Shown: positions 1 to 8,804, counted from the first letter of the stretch. The stretch is 64,000 nucleotides of DNA from Gallionellales bacterium 39-52-133 (GCA_002278935.1 NCJL01000003.1:124001-188000); one strand, 5' to 3'. Numbers and translations: made by a program. Notes: generated by a model not told the origin, from the sequence alone.

Positions 1-43
1 ATTAATTTGTTACCAGGCAATTGAATAACATCAGGAGTGATAA

Positions 44-3000
44 ATGAGCCACTTTATAGACAGATTAAGTTTCTTTAAAAAGAATGTAGATAATTTTTCC
101 GGTGATCACGGTGTGGTGACCAGCGAGGATCGCAGTTGGGAAAATGCCTATCGCCAGCGCTGGCAGCATGACAAAATCGTGCGCTCTACACACGGCGTCA
201 ACTGCACCGGTTCCTGCAGCTGGAAAATTTATGTGAAGAACGGTTTGATTACCTGGGAAACCCAGCAGACCGATTATCCGCGCACCCGTCCAGACCTGCC
301 CAACCACGAGCCGCGCGGCTGTCCGCGCGGCGCCAGTTACTCCTGGTATGTGTACAGTGCGCAGCGCGTGAAATATCCGATGATACGCGGGCGTCTGATG
401 GAGCTGTGGCGCGAGGCGCGCAAGAGCATGGAACCGGTGGAAGCATGGAAAGCCATCAGCCAGAATCCCGAAACCGCAAAGAAATACAAGTCGGTGCGCG
501 GGCAGGGCGGCTTTGTGCGCGCAAGCTGGGACGAAGTGTCGGAAATGATCGCGGCGGCCAACGTGTTTACCGCCAAGGAGTTCGGCCCCGATCGTGTGAT
601 CGGTTTCTCGCCGATACCGGCGATGTCGATGGTGAGCTATGCCGCCGGATCGCGTTACCTGTCGCTGATCGGCGGTGCCTGCCTGTCCTTCTATGACTGG
701 TACTGTGACCTGCCCCCCGCCTCGCCGCAGGTTTGGGGCGAGCAGACCGACGTGCCGGAATCGGCTGACTGGTACAACTCCACCTACCTGATGGTCTGGG
801 GCAGCAACGTGCCGCAGACGCGCACACCCGATGCGCACTTCATGACCGAGGTGCGTTACAAGGGTACCAAGGTGGTTGCGGTCGCCAGCGATTACAGCGA
901 GATGGTGAAGTTCGGCGACATCTGGCTGGCGCCGAAACAGGGCACCGACGCGGCGCTGGCGATGGCGATGGGCCATGTGATTTTGAAAGAATTCCATCTC
1001 GACAACAAAAGCGAATATTTTGACGGCTACTGCCGCCAGTACACCGACATGCCGATGCTGGTGATGCTGAAGGATTTTCCCATGAAAGATGGTACAGCAA
1101 CTTTAGTTCCGGATCGCTTCCTGCGTGCTTCCGATCTGGACGGCAAGCTGGGCCAGGAAAACAATCCCGACTGGAAAACCATCGTCGTCGATGAAACAAG
1201 CGGCAACCTGTCCGCGCCCAATGGCTCGATCGGTTTCCGCTGGGGGCAGGCTGGCGTATGGAATCTGGAAATGAAAGACGGCGCAAGCAAGGCCGAGATC
1301 AAGCCGCAGTTGACACTGATCGACGGCAAGGATGGAGTAGTGGGGGTCGGGTTCCCGTATTTCGGCGGCACCGATGCCAAAGATGTGCAGGTGCGCAATG
1401 TGCCTTTCAAAACGCTCAAATTGAGTGGCGGCGGCGAAGTAAAAGTTGTCACCGTGTACGACATGATGATGGCCAATTACGGACTGGATCGCGGCCTCGG
1501 TGGCGGCAATGTGGCCACCAGCTATGACGACATGGTTCCCTACACCCCGGCCTGGGGCGAGAAGCATACCGGTGTGAAACGCGCGGACATCATCACCGTC
1601 GCGCGCGAGTTTGCCGACAATGCCAACCGCACCCATGGCAAATCCATGGTGATCGTCGGTGCGGGTCTGAACCACTGGTACCACATGGACATGATCTACC
1701 GCGGCATCATCAATATGCTGATGATGTGCGGCTGCATCGGCAAATCCGGCGGCGGCTGGTCGCACTATGTGGGGCAGGAAAAGCTGCGCCCGCAAACCGG
1801 CTGGGCACCGCTCGCGTTTGCGCTGGACTGGCAGCGTCCGCCGCGCCAGATGAACGGCACCTCGTTCTTCTATGCGCACACCAGCCAGTGGCGCCATGAA
1901 AAACTCAACGTGGCAGAGATTACCTCGCCCACAGCAGATGCCAATGCCGAGGATTACCGCCTGATCGATTTCAACGTGAAATCCGAGCGCATGGGCTGGC
2001 TGCCTTCCGCACCGCAGTTGCAGACAAATCCGATGGAAGTGGTGAAAGCGGCGGAAGCAGCCGGCATGGACCCGGTCAAATACGCGGTGGAGCAGCTCAA
2101 GAGCGGCGCGCTGAAAATGTCGTGCGAAGACCCGGACAATCCGAAAAACTTCCCGCGCAATATGTTTGTGTGGCGCTCCAACATCATGGGTTCCAGCGGC
2201 AAAGGCCATGAGTATTTCATGAAGTATTTACTGGGCACGCAGAACGCGGTGTTCGGCCCCGATCTGGGCGAGCTTGGAGAGGAAAAACCAAAAGAAGTGG
2301 TGTGGCATGACAAGGGCGCGGAAGGCAAGCTGGACCTGCTGGTGACGCTGGACTTCCGCATGTCCACCACTTGTCTGTATTCGGATATCGTGTTGCCAAC
2401 CGCCACCTGGTATGAAAAGGACGACCTCAACACCTCGGACATGCATCCCTTTATTCACCCGCTGTCTGAAGCCGTGCAGCCCCTGTGGCAAAGCAAGTCT
2501 GACTGGGAAATTTACAAGACCATCGCGAAGAAATTCAGCGAGCTGGCGGTCAAGCATCTCGGCACGCAGAAGGATCTGGTGCTCACGCCGCTGATGCACG
2601 ACACACCGGGCGAGCTGGGCCAGGCGCTGGGTGTGAAGGACTGGAAAAAAGGTGAATGCGAAGCGATACCCGGCAAGACCATGCCGGCGATGACGGTGGT
2701 GACGCGCGACTATGCGGATACCTACAAGAAGTTCACCTCGATCGGCCCGCTGATGACGAAGATCGGCAACGGCGGCAAAGGCATAGCCTGGAACACCGAA
2801 AGTGAAATCAAACAGCTGGCCGACCTCAACCGCACGGTGCAGGAAGAGGGCATCAGCAAAGGCTTGCCGCGCATCGAGTCGGCCATCGATGCGTGTGAAA
2901 TGATTTTGATGCTGGCGCCGGAAACCAACGGCCAGGTATCGCTTAAGGCCTGGGAGGCCTTGTCCAAAATCACCGGACGCGACCACCGCCATCTGGCGCT

Positions 3001-3826
3001 CACGCGCGAGGATGACAAGATCAGGTTCCGCGATATTCAGGCGCAGCCGCGCAAGATTATTTCGTCGCCCACCTGGAGCGGCATCGAGTCCGAGCATGTG
3101 AGCTACACCGCCGGTTATACCAACGTGCACGAATATATACCGTGGCGCACGCTGACCGGGCGCCAGCAGTTTTACCAGGACCACAAATGGATGCTGGATT
3201 TCGGCGAGGGCCTGTGCGTGTACAAACCCGCCATCGATACCAAGACCATCAAGCCGGTGATCGACAAGCTGGGCAACGGCAATACGCAACTGGTGCTGAA
3301 CTGGATTACGCCGCACCAGAAATGGGGTATCCACAGCACCTATTCGGACAACCTGCGCATGCTGACCCTGTCACGCGGCGGGCCGCATGTGTGGATCTCC
3401 GAGCCGGAAGCGAAGGCGGCGGGAATAGTGGATAACGACTGGATCGAGGTCTACAACATCAACGGCACGATTACGGCCCGTGCCGTGGTCAGCCAGCGCG
3501 TGCCGCGCGGCATGGCGCTGATGTACCACGCGCAGGAAAAAATCATCAATGTGCCGGGTGCCGAAACCAGCGGCTTCCGCGGCGGTATTCACAACAGCGT
3601 GACGCGCACCGTGACCAAGCCCACCCACATGATAGGCGGCTATGCGCAGCAGGCCTGGGGCTTTAACTACTACGGCACGGTTGGCTCAAATCGTGATGAG
3701 TTTGTGGTGGTGCGCAAGATGAATAAAGTGGACTGGATGGAAGGGCCGCTGGACGAAAACCGGCCAGCCGGCATACACGGTTCCGCCAGAAATCAATTCT
3801 CCGGCAAGAAAGGAAATACAAAATGA
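44..3826 (+). CDS. narG: Respiratory nitrate reductase alpha subunit NarG
   Basis: Catalytic molybdenum (bis-MGD) subunit that reduces nitrate to nitrite on the cytoplasmic face of the membrane. The 1260-residue length matches the family (about 1250). The FS0 iron-sulfur ligands are visible as His50, Cys54, Cys58 and Cys93 (HGVNCTGSC, then RGCPRGASYSWY), and the Mo ligand Asp222 lies in YDWYCDLPPAS. There is no twin-arginine leader at the N terminus beyond the short form seen in membrane-bound Nar. AGGAG 7 bases before the ATG fixes the start. The stop overlaps the narH start (ATGA). The promoter lies mostly before the window, so FNR/NarL sites cannot be judged. Very close in wording to the E. 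coli enzyme; identification is secure. Confidence 0.98.
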   Translation: MSHFIDRLSFFKKNVDNFSGDHGVVTSEDRSWENAYRQRWQHDKIVRSTHGVNCTGSCSWKIYVKNGLITWETQQTDYPRTRPDLPNHEPRGCPRGASYSWYVYSAQRVKYPMIRGRLMELWREARKSMEPVEAWKAISQNPETAKKYKSVRGQGGFVRASWDEVSEMIAAANVFTAKEFGPDRVIGFSPIPAMSMVSYAAGSRYLSLIGGACLSFYDWYCDLPPASPQVWGEQTDVPESADWYNSTYLMVWGSNVPQTRTPDAHFMTEVRYKGTKVVAVASDYSEMVKFGDIWLAPKQGTDAALAMAMGHVILKEFHLDNKSEYFDGYCRQYTDMPMLVMLKDFPMKDGTATLVPDRFLRASDLDGKLGQENNPDWKTIVVDETSGNLSAPNGSIGFRWGQAGVWNLEMKDGASKAEIKPQLTLIDGKDGVVGVGFPYFGGTDAKDVQVRNVPFKTLKLSGGGEVKVVTVYDMMMANYGLDRGLGGGNVATSYDDMVPYTPAWGEKHTGVKRADIITVAREFADNANRTHGKSMVIVGAGLNHWYHMDMIYRGIINMLMMCGCIGKSGGGWSHYVGQEKLRPQTGWAPLAFALDWQRPPRQMNGTSFFYAHTSQWRHEKLNVAEITSPTADANAEDYRLIDFNVKSERMGWLPSAPQLQTNPMEVVKAAEAAGMDPVKYAVEQLKSGALKMSCEDPDNPKNFPRNMFVWRSNIMGSSGKGHEYFMKYLLGTQNAVFGPDLGELGEEKPKEVVWHDKGAEGKLDLLVTLDFRMSTTCLYSDIVLPTATWYEKDDLNTSDMHPFIHPLSEAVQPLWQSKSDWEIYKTIAKKFSELAVKHLGTQKDLVLTPLMHDTPGELGQALGVKDWKKGECEAIPGKTMPAMTVVTRDYADTYKKFTSIGPLMTKIGNGGKGIAWNTESEIKQLADLNRTVQEEGISKGLPRIESAIDACEMILMLAPETNGQVSLKAWEALSKITGRDHRHLALTREDDKIRFRDIQAQPRKIISSPTWSGIESEHVSYTAGYTNVHEYIPWRTLTGRQQFYQDHKWMLDFGEGLCVYKPAIDTKTIKPVIDKLGNGNTQLVLNWITPHQKWGIHSTYSDNLRMLTLSRGGPHVWISEPEAKAAGIVDNDWIEVYNINGTITARAVVSQRVPRGMALMYHAQEKIINVPGAETSGFRGGIHNSVTRTVTKPTHMIGGYAQQAWGFNYYGTVGSNRDEFVVVRKMNKVDWMEGPLDENRPAGIHGSARNQFSGKKGNTK

Positions 3827-5376
3827 GAATACGTGCCCAAGTAGGAATGGTGTTGAATCTGGACAAATGTATCGGCTGCCACACTTGTTCCGTCACCTGC
3901 AAAAACGTGTGGACTTCGCGCGATGGTGTTGAATACGCGTGGTTCAATAATGTGGAAACCAAACCGGGCGTCGGCTATCCCAAACAATGGGAAAACCAGG
4001 ACGTGTGGAATGGCGGCTGGAGTCGCAAGAATAGCGGCAAGATCGAGCCGCGCCAGGGCGCGAAGTGGCGCATTCTGGCGAATATTTTCGGCAATCCCAA
4101 CTTGCCGGAAATCGATGATTACTACGAGCCGTTTACCTACGATTACCAGCATCTGCAAACCGCCAAACTGTCGGAGACACCGCCTACGGCGCGCCCCGTG
4201 TCGGTGATCACCGGCAAGAAAATGGACAAGATTGAATGGGGACCAAACTGGGAAGACGATCTGGGCGGCGAGTTTGCCTCGCGAAGCCGCGACAAGAATT
4301 TCGACCATGTGCAGAAGGAAATGTACTCGACCTTCGAGAACACCTTCATGATGTATTTGCCGCGCCTGTGCGAACACTGCCTGAATCCGACCTGTGTTGC
4401 CTCGTGTCCGTCCGGCTCGATCTACAAGCGCGAGGAAGACGGCATCGTGCTGGTGGATCAGGACAAATGCCGCGGCTGGCGTATGTGCATCAGCGGTTGC
4501 CCGTACAAGAAGATCTATTACAACTGGAAGTCGGGCAAAGCGGAAAAATGCACCTTCTGCTATCCGCGCATAGAGGGCGGCCAGCCTACGGTGTGTTCGG
4601 AAACCTGCGTTGGCCGTATCCGTTATCTGGGCGTGCTGCTGTATGACGCTGATCAGATCGAAGCCGCCGCCAGCGTGAGCAACGAGCAGGACTTGTACGA
4701 AGGGCAGCTGAAAATGTTCCTCGACCCGAACGATCCCAAGGTCATAGAGCAGGCACGCGCCGACGGCATACCCGAAGCCTGGCTGGAAGCAGCGCGCCAC
4801 TCACCGGTGTACAAGATGGCGATGGAATGGAAAATCGCCTTCCCGCTGCATCCCGAGTATCGCACGCTGCCCATGGTCTGGTATGTTCCGCCGCTGTCAC
4901 CGATACAGTCCGCTGCAGCCAGCGGCGATATGGGTATGAACGGTATTATTCCGGACACCAAGTCTTTGCGCATACCGGTGAAGTATCTGGCCAATCTGCT
5001 CACTGCGGGCAAGGAAGCGCCCATCATCACCGCGCTTGATCGCATGCTGGCCATGCGTGCCTATATGCGCGGCAAGTCGGTGGATGGCGTGGCCAATACC
5101 GCTGTGCTCAAGCAGGTTGGGCTGACCGCAGCGCAGGTGGAGGAGATGTATCGCTACATGGCGATTGCCAATTATGAAGACCGCTTCGTCATCCCCAGCA
5201 GCCACCGCGCTGAAATCGTGGATGCCTACGATGAAAAAGGCAGTTGCGGCTTCACCTTTGGCAATGGCTGCTCGGATGGAAAATCGGAGGTCAGCCTTTT
5301 TGGCACGAAGAAGACTGCGGCAAAGAATATTATCGCGATGCCGAAGTCGCTTAAAAGTATGAAAGAGGGGGCGTAA
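3823..5376 (+). CDS. narH: Nitrate reductase beta subunit NarH
   Basis: Iron-sulfur electron-transfer subunit between NarI hemes and NarG. It has 517 residues against about 510 in the family. Four cysteine clusters are visible: CIGCHTCSVTC near residue 16, CEHCLNPTCVASCPSG near 185, CRGWRMCISGCPYKK near 220 and CTFCYPR...CSETC near 245. The tryptophan in CRGW replaces a cysteine, as in known NarH, and gives one [3Fe-4S] cluster beside three [4Fe-4S]. The start ATG overlaps the narG stop by four bases, indicating translational coupling. narJ follows two bases after the stop. Confidence 0.98.
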   Translation: MRIRAQVGMVLNLDKCIGCHTCSVTCKNVWTSRDGVEYAWFNNVETKPGVGYPKQWENQDVWNGGWSRKNSGKIEPRQGAKWRILANIFGNPNLPEIDDYYEPFTYDYQHLQTAKLSETPPTARPVSVITGKKMDKIEWGPNWEDDLGGEFASRSRDKNFDHVQKEMYSTFENTFMMYLPRLCEHCLNPTCVASCPSGSIYKREEDGIVLVDQDKCRGWRMCISGCPYKKIYYNWKSGKAEKCTFCYPRIEGGQPTVCSETCVGRIRYLGVLLYDADQIEAAASVSNEQDLYEGQLKMFLDPNDPKVIEQARADGIPEAWLEAARHSPVYKMAMEWKIAFPLHPEYRTLPMVWYVPPLSPIQSAAASGDMGMNGIIPDTKSLRIPVKYLANLLTAGKEAPIITALDRMLAMRAYMRGKSVDGVANTAVLKQVGLTAAQVEEMYRYMAIANYEDRFVIPSSHRAEIVDAYDEKGSCGFTFGNGCSDGKSEVSLFGTKKTAAKNIIAMPKSLKSMKEGA

Positions 5377-5378
5377 GC

Positions 5379-6050
5379 ATGAAAACATTTAAAGTACTTT
5401 CATTGCTGCTGAGTTACCCGCAGGCCGAATGGCTGCAAGAGCTGGATCTGCTTGAGGAGGTGCTGGATGAAGAGCAGCGCCACAATGGAAAGGCAGCGAA
5501 AAAAATGGCCGGGCTGTTAAACATGATGCGCACCGAGCCATTGCTGGAACTGGAGCAGAATTATGTGGGCACCTTTGACCGCAACCCCTCGCACTCGCTG
5601 CATCTGTTCGAGCATATCCACGGCGAGTCGCGCGATCGCGGCATGGCGATGGTGAATCTGATCGAAGAGTATCGCAAGCACGGGCTGGATATGGATGCCG
5701 AGGAGTTGCCGGATTATGTGCCGCTGTTTCTGGAGTATCTGTCGCAGCTGCCGGACGCGGAGGCGTGTGCAATGCTGGGTGAGACGATAGACGTGATGGC
5801 GCTGATCGGGCGCAAGCTCAAGGCCAACAACAGCCCGTATCACCATGTATTTGCCGTGATGGAAGCGATCTCGCCGGTTGAAGCACGCGAGTTGCCCGAT
5901 GTGCCGATACGCGAGATGGAAGAAACCATCATCCAGTTTGGCCCGTCCGCCGACGGCACCGATCCGCTGCTGGTACCCAGGCCGCAAAGCGCCGTCGTGC
6001 GCATGCCCGAATCGCGCAAGGCCGCAGCAGCTGCAACTCAAGCCTCTTAA
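5379..6050 (+). CDS. narJ: Nitrate reductase assembly chaperone NarJ
   Basis: System-specific chaperone (TorD/NarJ family) that binds the NarG N terminus and coordinates molybdenum cofactor insertion and membrane attachment; it is not part of the final enzyme. The 223-residue protein has the typical helical core and the conserved stretch around residues 64-80 (FDRNPSHSLHLFEHIHGES). The C-terminal 30 residues are low-complexity (Arg/Pro/Ala-rich). It starts two bases after narH, with GGGGGCG upstream as a weak ribosome site, consistent with coupling within the nar operon. Confidence 0.95.
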   Translation: MKTFKVLSLLLSYPQAEWLQELDLLEEVLDEEQRHNGKAAKKMAGLLNMMRTEPLLELEQNYVGTFDRNPSHSLHLFEHIHGESRDRGMAMVNLIEEYRKHGLDMDAEELPDYVPLFLEYLSQLPDAEACAMLGETIDVMALIGRKLKANNSPYHHVFAVMEAISPVEARELPDVPIREMEETIIQFGPSADGTDPLLVPRPQSAVVRMPESRKAAAAATQAS

Positions 6051-6067
6051 TATAAGGAGTTCAAATC

Positions 6068-6754
6068 ATGGATTATCTGAATAATGCATTGTTCGGGATT
6101 TATCCCTACATCGCCCTCGCGATTTTTCTGCTGGGCAGCCTGATACGTTTTGACCGCGAGCAATATACCTGGAAGAGCGATTCCAGCCAGTTGCTGCGTG
6201 CAAAGCAACTGCGCTGGGGCAGCAGCCTGTTTCACATCGGCGTGCTGTTCCTGTTTTTTGGCCATATGGTGGGCTTGCTGACACCGCACTGGCTGTATGA
6301 AGGTATGGGCCTGTCCACGCCCAACAAACAGATGCTGGCGATTGTCAGCGGCGGTATTGCGGGATTGATATGCCTGGCCGGTATTACGCTACTGCTGTTG
6401 CGGCGTTTGCTGGATGAGCGTATCCGCGCAACCAGCAAGCCCATGGATATCATTATCCTGCTGTGGATTTTTGTGACGCTGGTACTTGGCCTGATCAGCA
6501 TCCTGTTCTCGCTGCAACACAAGGACGGCAGCGTGATGCTGTTGCTCGGCCAGTGGGCGCAGTCCATTGTGACTTTCAGGGGCGGTGCAGCAGACGCTTT
6601 GCTGACGGTGCCGCTGATCTACAAAATTCACCTGATGTTCGGCATGACCGTGTTTGTATTGTTCCCGTTCACCCGCCTGGTGCATGTGTGGAGCGGCTTC
6701 GCAGTGGTGACTTATTTGACCCGCAGTTATCAGATCGTGCGGCAACGCGGCTAA
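6068..6754 (+). CDS. narI: Nitrate reductase gamma subunit NarI (cytochrome b)
   Basis: Membrane diheme cytochrome b that oxidises quinol and passes electrons to NarH. It has 228 residues with five hydrophobic segments, roughly at residues 10-25, 55-77, 90-112, 130-150 and 185-205. Candidate heme histidines are in LFHIGVLFLFFGHMVG (helix 2) and in IHLMFGM...TRLVHVWSG (helix 5), the expected arrangement of two pairs. TAAGGAG lies upstream of the ATG. It is the last core structural gene of the operon and is followed by a large inverted repeat and then a parvulin gene. Confidence 0.97.
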   Translation: MDYLNNALFGIYPYIALAIFLLGSLIRFDREQYTWKSDSSQLLRAKQLRWGSSLFHIGVLFLFFGHMVGLLTPHWLYEGMGLSTPNKQMLAIVSGGIAGLICLAGITLLLLRRLLDERIRATSKPMDIIILLWIFVTLVLGLISILFSLQHKDGSVMLLLGQWAQSIVTFRGGAADALLTVPLIYKIHLMFGMTVFVLFPFTRLVHVWSGFAVVTYLTRSYQIVRQRG

Positions 6755-6773
6755 CTTTGAACATGTTGGTAAA

Positions 6774-6869
6774 CCATTTATCCACAGATTGCACAGATGG
6801 ACACAGATTAAAAAATCTGTCTTGTCTTTCAAATTCTGTGTAAATCTGTGCAATCTGTGGAAGAAATGG
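6774..6869. repeat. 96-bp imperfect inverted repeat between narI and the parvulin gene
   Basis: The left arm 6774-6807 and the right arm 6835-6869 are near-perfect reverse complements, sharing the core TCCACAGATTGCACAGAT followed by ACACAGA. A second small hairpin (ACAGATT/AATCTGT) sits at the inner end of the left arm. The transcript would fold into a long hairpin between narI and the downstream gene. It may be a dispersed palindromic repeat, an RNA processing or attenuation site, or both; no poly-T tail makes it a standard terminator. Confidence 0.8.
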
Positions 6870-6893
6870 ATTTTGATGACCGGAGGATGAATT

Positions 6894-7694
6894 ATGAGTA
6901 TCAGCGTAAACGATGTAGAAATAACCGACGATGCAGTGGAACGCGAATTGCCGTTTCATGAGAGCTCACCCTCGCCAGTGAAGTCGGCGGTGGAAGCGCT
7001 GGTGTTGCGCGAAGTGCTGTTGCAAGCCGCGCGCGACAAGGTTGCCATGGCACAGGAAGAATTGCGCGCGCTGGAAGCAGCGGGCGATGAAGCAGACAGG
7101 GAGTCGCTGCTGGAAGATGCGCTGATCAACCGCCTGATAGAAATGGAAGTGAGTTCACCAACGCCGACTGTGGAAGAATGCGAAATTTACTATCGCAAAA
7201 ATCTGAAGCAGTTCCGCAATGGAGATTTGGTGGAAGCCAGCCATATCCTGTTTCAGGTCACCCCCAATGTGCCGCTGGATGCGCTGCGCGCGAAGGCTGA
7301 GGAGGTGTTGCTGCAGGTGCAGGCAAACCCCGCGCAGTTCGGGGAGCTGGCGCGCACTTACTCAAACTGCACCTCTGCAGAAGTGGGCGGCAATCTGGGC
7401 CAGCTCAGCAAAGGCCAGACCGTGCCGGAGTTTGAGCGCGTCATCTTCAGCCTGGAGTCTGGCGAGATTGCGCCTAAACTGGTTGAAAGCCGTTTCGGTC
7501 TGCACATCGTGCGGGTCGAGCACCGCGTCGAGGGCCACACCCTGCCGTTTGAAATGGTGCGCGAAAAACTGGCGCAGTTTCTGGCCGAACAGGTGCGCAC
7601 ACGCGCGCTGAAGCAGTATCTGAAAATACTGGTGGGTCAGGCAAATATTCAGGGAGTGGAACTGGAAGGGGCAGATTCGCCGCTGCTGCAATAG
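6894..7694 (+). CDS. Cytoplasmic PpiC/parvulin-type peptidylprolyl isomerase of the nar operon
   Basis: Predicted rotamase that accelerates cis-trans isomerisation at proline bonds. The parvulin domain occupies about residues 115-215: ASHILFQV, the GGNLGQLSKGQ loop, VPEFERVIFSLESGEI and FGLHIVRVEHR are family landmarks. The N-terminal 110 residues are helical and resemble the NifM/SurA-like chaperone arm. There is no signal peptide, so it should act in the cytoplasm. GGAGG lies upstream of the ATG at 6894. Its place directly behind narI and on the same strand suggests a role in folding or maturation of nitrate reductase; that link is inferred from context. Confidence 0.88.
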   Translation: MSISVNDVEITDDAVERELPFHESSPSPVKSAVEALVLREVLLQAARDKVAMAQEELRALEAAGDEADRESLLEDALINRLIEMEVSSPTPTVEECEIYYRKNLKQFRNGDLVEASHILFQVTPNVPLDALRAKAEEVLLQVQANPAQFGELARTYSNCTSAEVGGNLGQLSKGQTVPEFERVIFSLESGEIAPKLVESRFGLHIVRVEHRVEGHTLPFEMVREKLAQFLAEQVRTRALKQYLKILVGQANIQGVELEGADSPLLQ

Positions 7695-7715
7695 TAATGT
7701 GGTGGTTCCGCAGTT

Positions 7716-7961
7716 GCGTAGAGTGGGCAAGTTTCATCTGCCCACGCGCTCAGGATATGTGACGGTTCCCAATGCGGGTTTGTCACGAATTCTTTTATCT
7801 GCGTGGGCACGCTACGCTTTACCCACCCTACGTTTTAGCCCGTACTCCGGCAGGTAGCGTCGTAGGGTGGGCAAGTTTCATCTGCCCACGCAGTCATTAC
7901 GATGAAGACGTGTCAGGTTCTTTTGATCTGCGTGGGCACGCTGCGCTTTGCCCACCCTGCG
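7716..7961. repeat. Two tandem copies of a palindromic GTAGGGTGGGCAAG...CCCACCCTAC repeat
   Basis: Copy 1 (7716-7832) and copy 2 (7861-7961) each start with GTAG(A/G)GTGGGCAAGTTTC followed by TCTGCCCACGC, and end with GCGTGGGCACGCT then CCCACCCT(A/G)CG, so each unit is an inverted repeat built from smaller inverted repeats. A partial relative lies near 21165-21190 (GCAGGGTGGGCAAGTTTTC). The element fills the space between the convergent parvulin and DsrC-like genes and could fold in RNA from either strand. Confidence 0.8.
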
Positions 7962-7966
7962 TTTTT

Positions 7967-8293
7967 TCAGCCTGTGCTCCACGCGCGCGGACGTTTCATG
8001 CCGGCAATCTTGCACGCCTGTTTCACATAACCATAGGGGAACAGGTCAAACACCATATTGCGCGACTCGGGCCCGTGCTTTTCGGCCAGATGCTTGATCA
8101 CATGGCGCACATCCACCGCTATCTGGTGTTCGGCATAATAGTCGCGCATAAAACGCAGCACATCCCAGTGGTCATCGGTGAGCTCAATGTTTTCCTGACG
8201 TGCCAATTCCAGCGCGACTTCTTCATTCCAGTCCATAGGCTCGATCAGGTAACCTTCCGCATCAACCGGGGGAAATTGAATTGTTGCATCCAT
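7967..8293 (-). CDS. DsrC/TusE-family protein lacking the penultimate cysteine
   Basis: A 108-residue member of the DsrC/TusE sulfur-carrier fold. Family landmarks are DAEGYL near residue 11, ELTDDHWDVLRFMRDYY near 37, and the C-terminal arm LFPYGYVKQACKIAG. True DsrC uses two cysteines on this arm, and TusE uses the penultimate one as persulfide carrier. Here the inner cysteine (QAC) is present but the arm ends in PRAWSTG with no terminal cysteine. It therefore cannot work like TusE, and may be regulatory or a one-cysteine partner. It is divergent from a MarR gene over a shared palindrome and close to the nar operon. Fold assignment is firm, function open. Confidence 0.85.
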   Translation of the reverse strand: MDATIQFPPVDAEGYLIEPMDWNEEVALELARQENIELTDDHWDVLRFMRDYYAEHQIAVDVRHVIKHLAEKHGPESRNMVFDLFPYGYVKQACKIAGMKRPRAWSTG

Positions 8294-8348
8294 TTCATGC
8301 CTCCATCAAACAGTTAATTTAAAAGCTGGCTGAATTATATATCACAGT

Positions 8349-8363
8349 TTGATATAATATCAA
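8349..8363. promoter_or_regulatory. Palindromic operator with embedded -10 in the DsrC-like/marR intergenic region
   Basis: TTGATATAATATCAA is a perfect 15-bp palindrome with one central base. It contains TATAAT at 8353-8358, which sits about right to be the -10 box of the MarR gene (ATG at 8388). On the other strand GTGATATATAATTC, reading toward the DsrC-like gene, offers another -10-like TATAAT. A MarR dimer bound here would block its own promoter and probably the divergent one. The repressor assignment is inferred from position. Confidence 0.6.
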
Positions 8364-8387
8364 TCATCATTTTCACTTGAACAGCAT

Positions 8388-8804
8388 ATGTCAAAAAATA
8401 CGCTCAGCAAGAAAGAGTATGAGACTCTGTCCCACTTTCGTTACCAGCTAAGGCGCTTTATGCGTTTCAGTGAGGAGGTGACACATGATCTTGGCGTTAC
8501 GCATCTGCAGTATTTGTTGCTGTTGCATATCAGGGGTTATCGCGGGCGGGAGTGGGCCACGATAGGAGAGCTGGCAGAACGGCTGCAATCGCATCATCAC
8601 GGCGTGGTTTCGCTGGTGTCGCGCTGTGAAAAGATGGGGCTGGTTTACAGGCAGCAGGGCGAGGCAGACAGGCGCATCGTTGAAGTGCATCTAACCCCCG
8701 CCGGCGAAAACATAGTGGGGCAGCTGGCGCGCATGCATCGCGACGAGTTGCTCAAGCTGCAGGGTATCTTCCAGGTGCCGGGCAGCACGGAATTGCTGGG
8801 TTAG
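8388..8804 (+). CDS. MarR-family transcriptional regulator
   Basis: A 138-residue winged-helix regulator. Helical dimerisation segments at both ends flank a DNA-binding core: EWATIGELAERLQSHHHG (helices 3-4), VVSLVSRCEKMGLVYR (recognition helix region) and the wing EADRRIVEVHLTPAGE, all standard for MarR. There are no cysteines in the N-terminal half that would suggest a redox sensor of the OhrR type. No strong ribosome site precedes the ATG and the leader is short. It probably represses itself and the divergent DsrC-like gene through the palindrome between them. Its ligand is unknown. It converges on the GGDEF/EAL gene with 17 bp between. Confidence 0.9.
   Translation: MSKNTLSKKEYETLSHFRYQLRRFMRFSEEVTHDLGVTHLQYLLLLHIRGYRGREWATIGELAERLQSHHHGVVSLVSRCEKMGLVYRQQGEADRRIVEVHLTPAGENIVGQLARMHRDELLKLQGIFQVPGSTELLG

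Noticed and set aside
65..3334. Long minus-strand open frames opposite narG (310 and 368 codons)
   Set aside because: They lie wholly inside a secure gene, have His/Arg/Ala-rich composition typical of antisense frames in G+C-biased codons, and show no domain.
44..3826. Nitrite oxidoreductase (NxrA) in place of nitrate reductase
   Set aside because: Sequence wording follows E. coli NarG along its whole length and narJ and narI of the quinol-linked enzyme follow, so it reads as a nitrate reductase.
3793..4800. 335-codon minus-strand frame opposite narH
   Set aside because: Antisense shadow of a secure gene with no domain or ribosome site.
7716..7961. CRISPR array
   Set aside because: Only two units, each a complex inverted repeat of about 100 bp, with no regular short spacers.
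7772..8317. 181-codon plus-strand frame over the GGGTGGGCAAG repeat and the DsrC-like gene
   Set aside because: Half is repeat DNA and half is antisense to a recognised gene.
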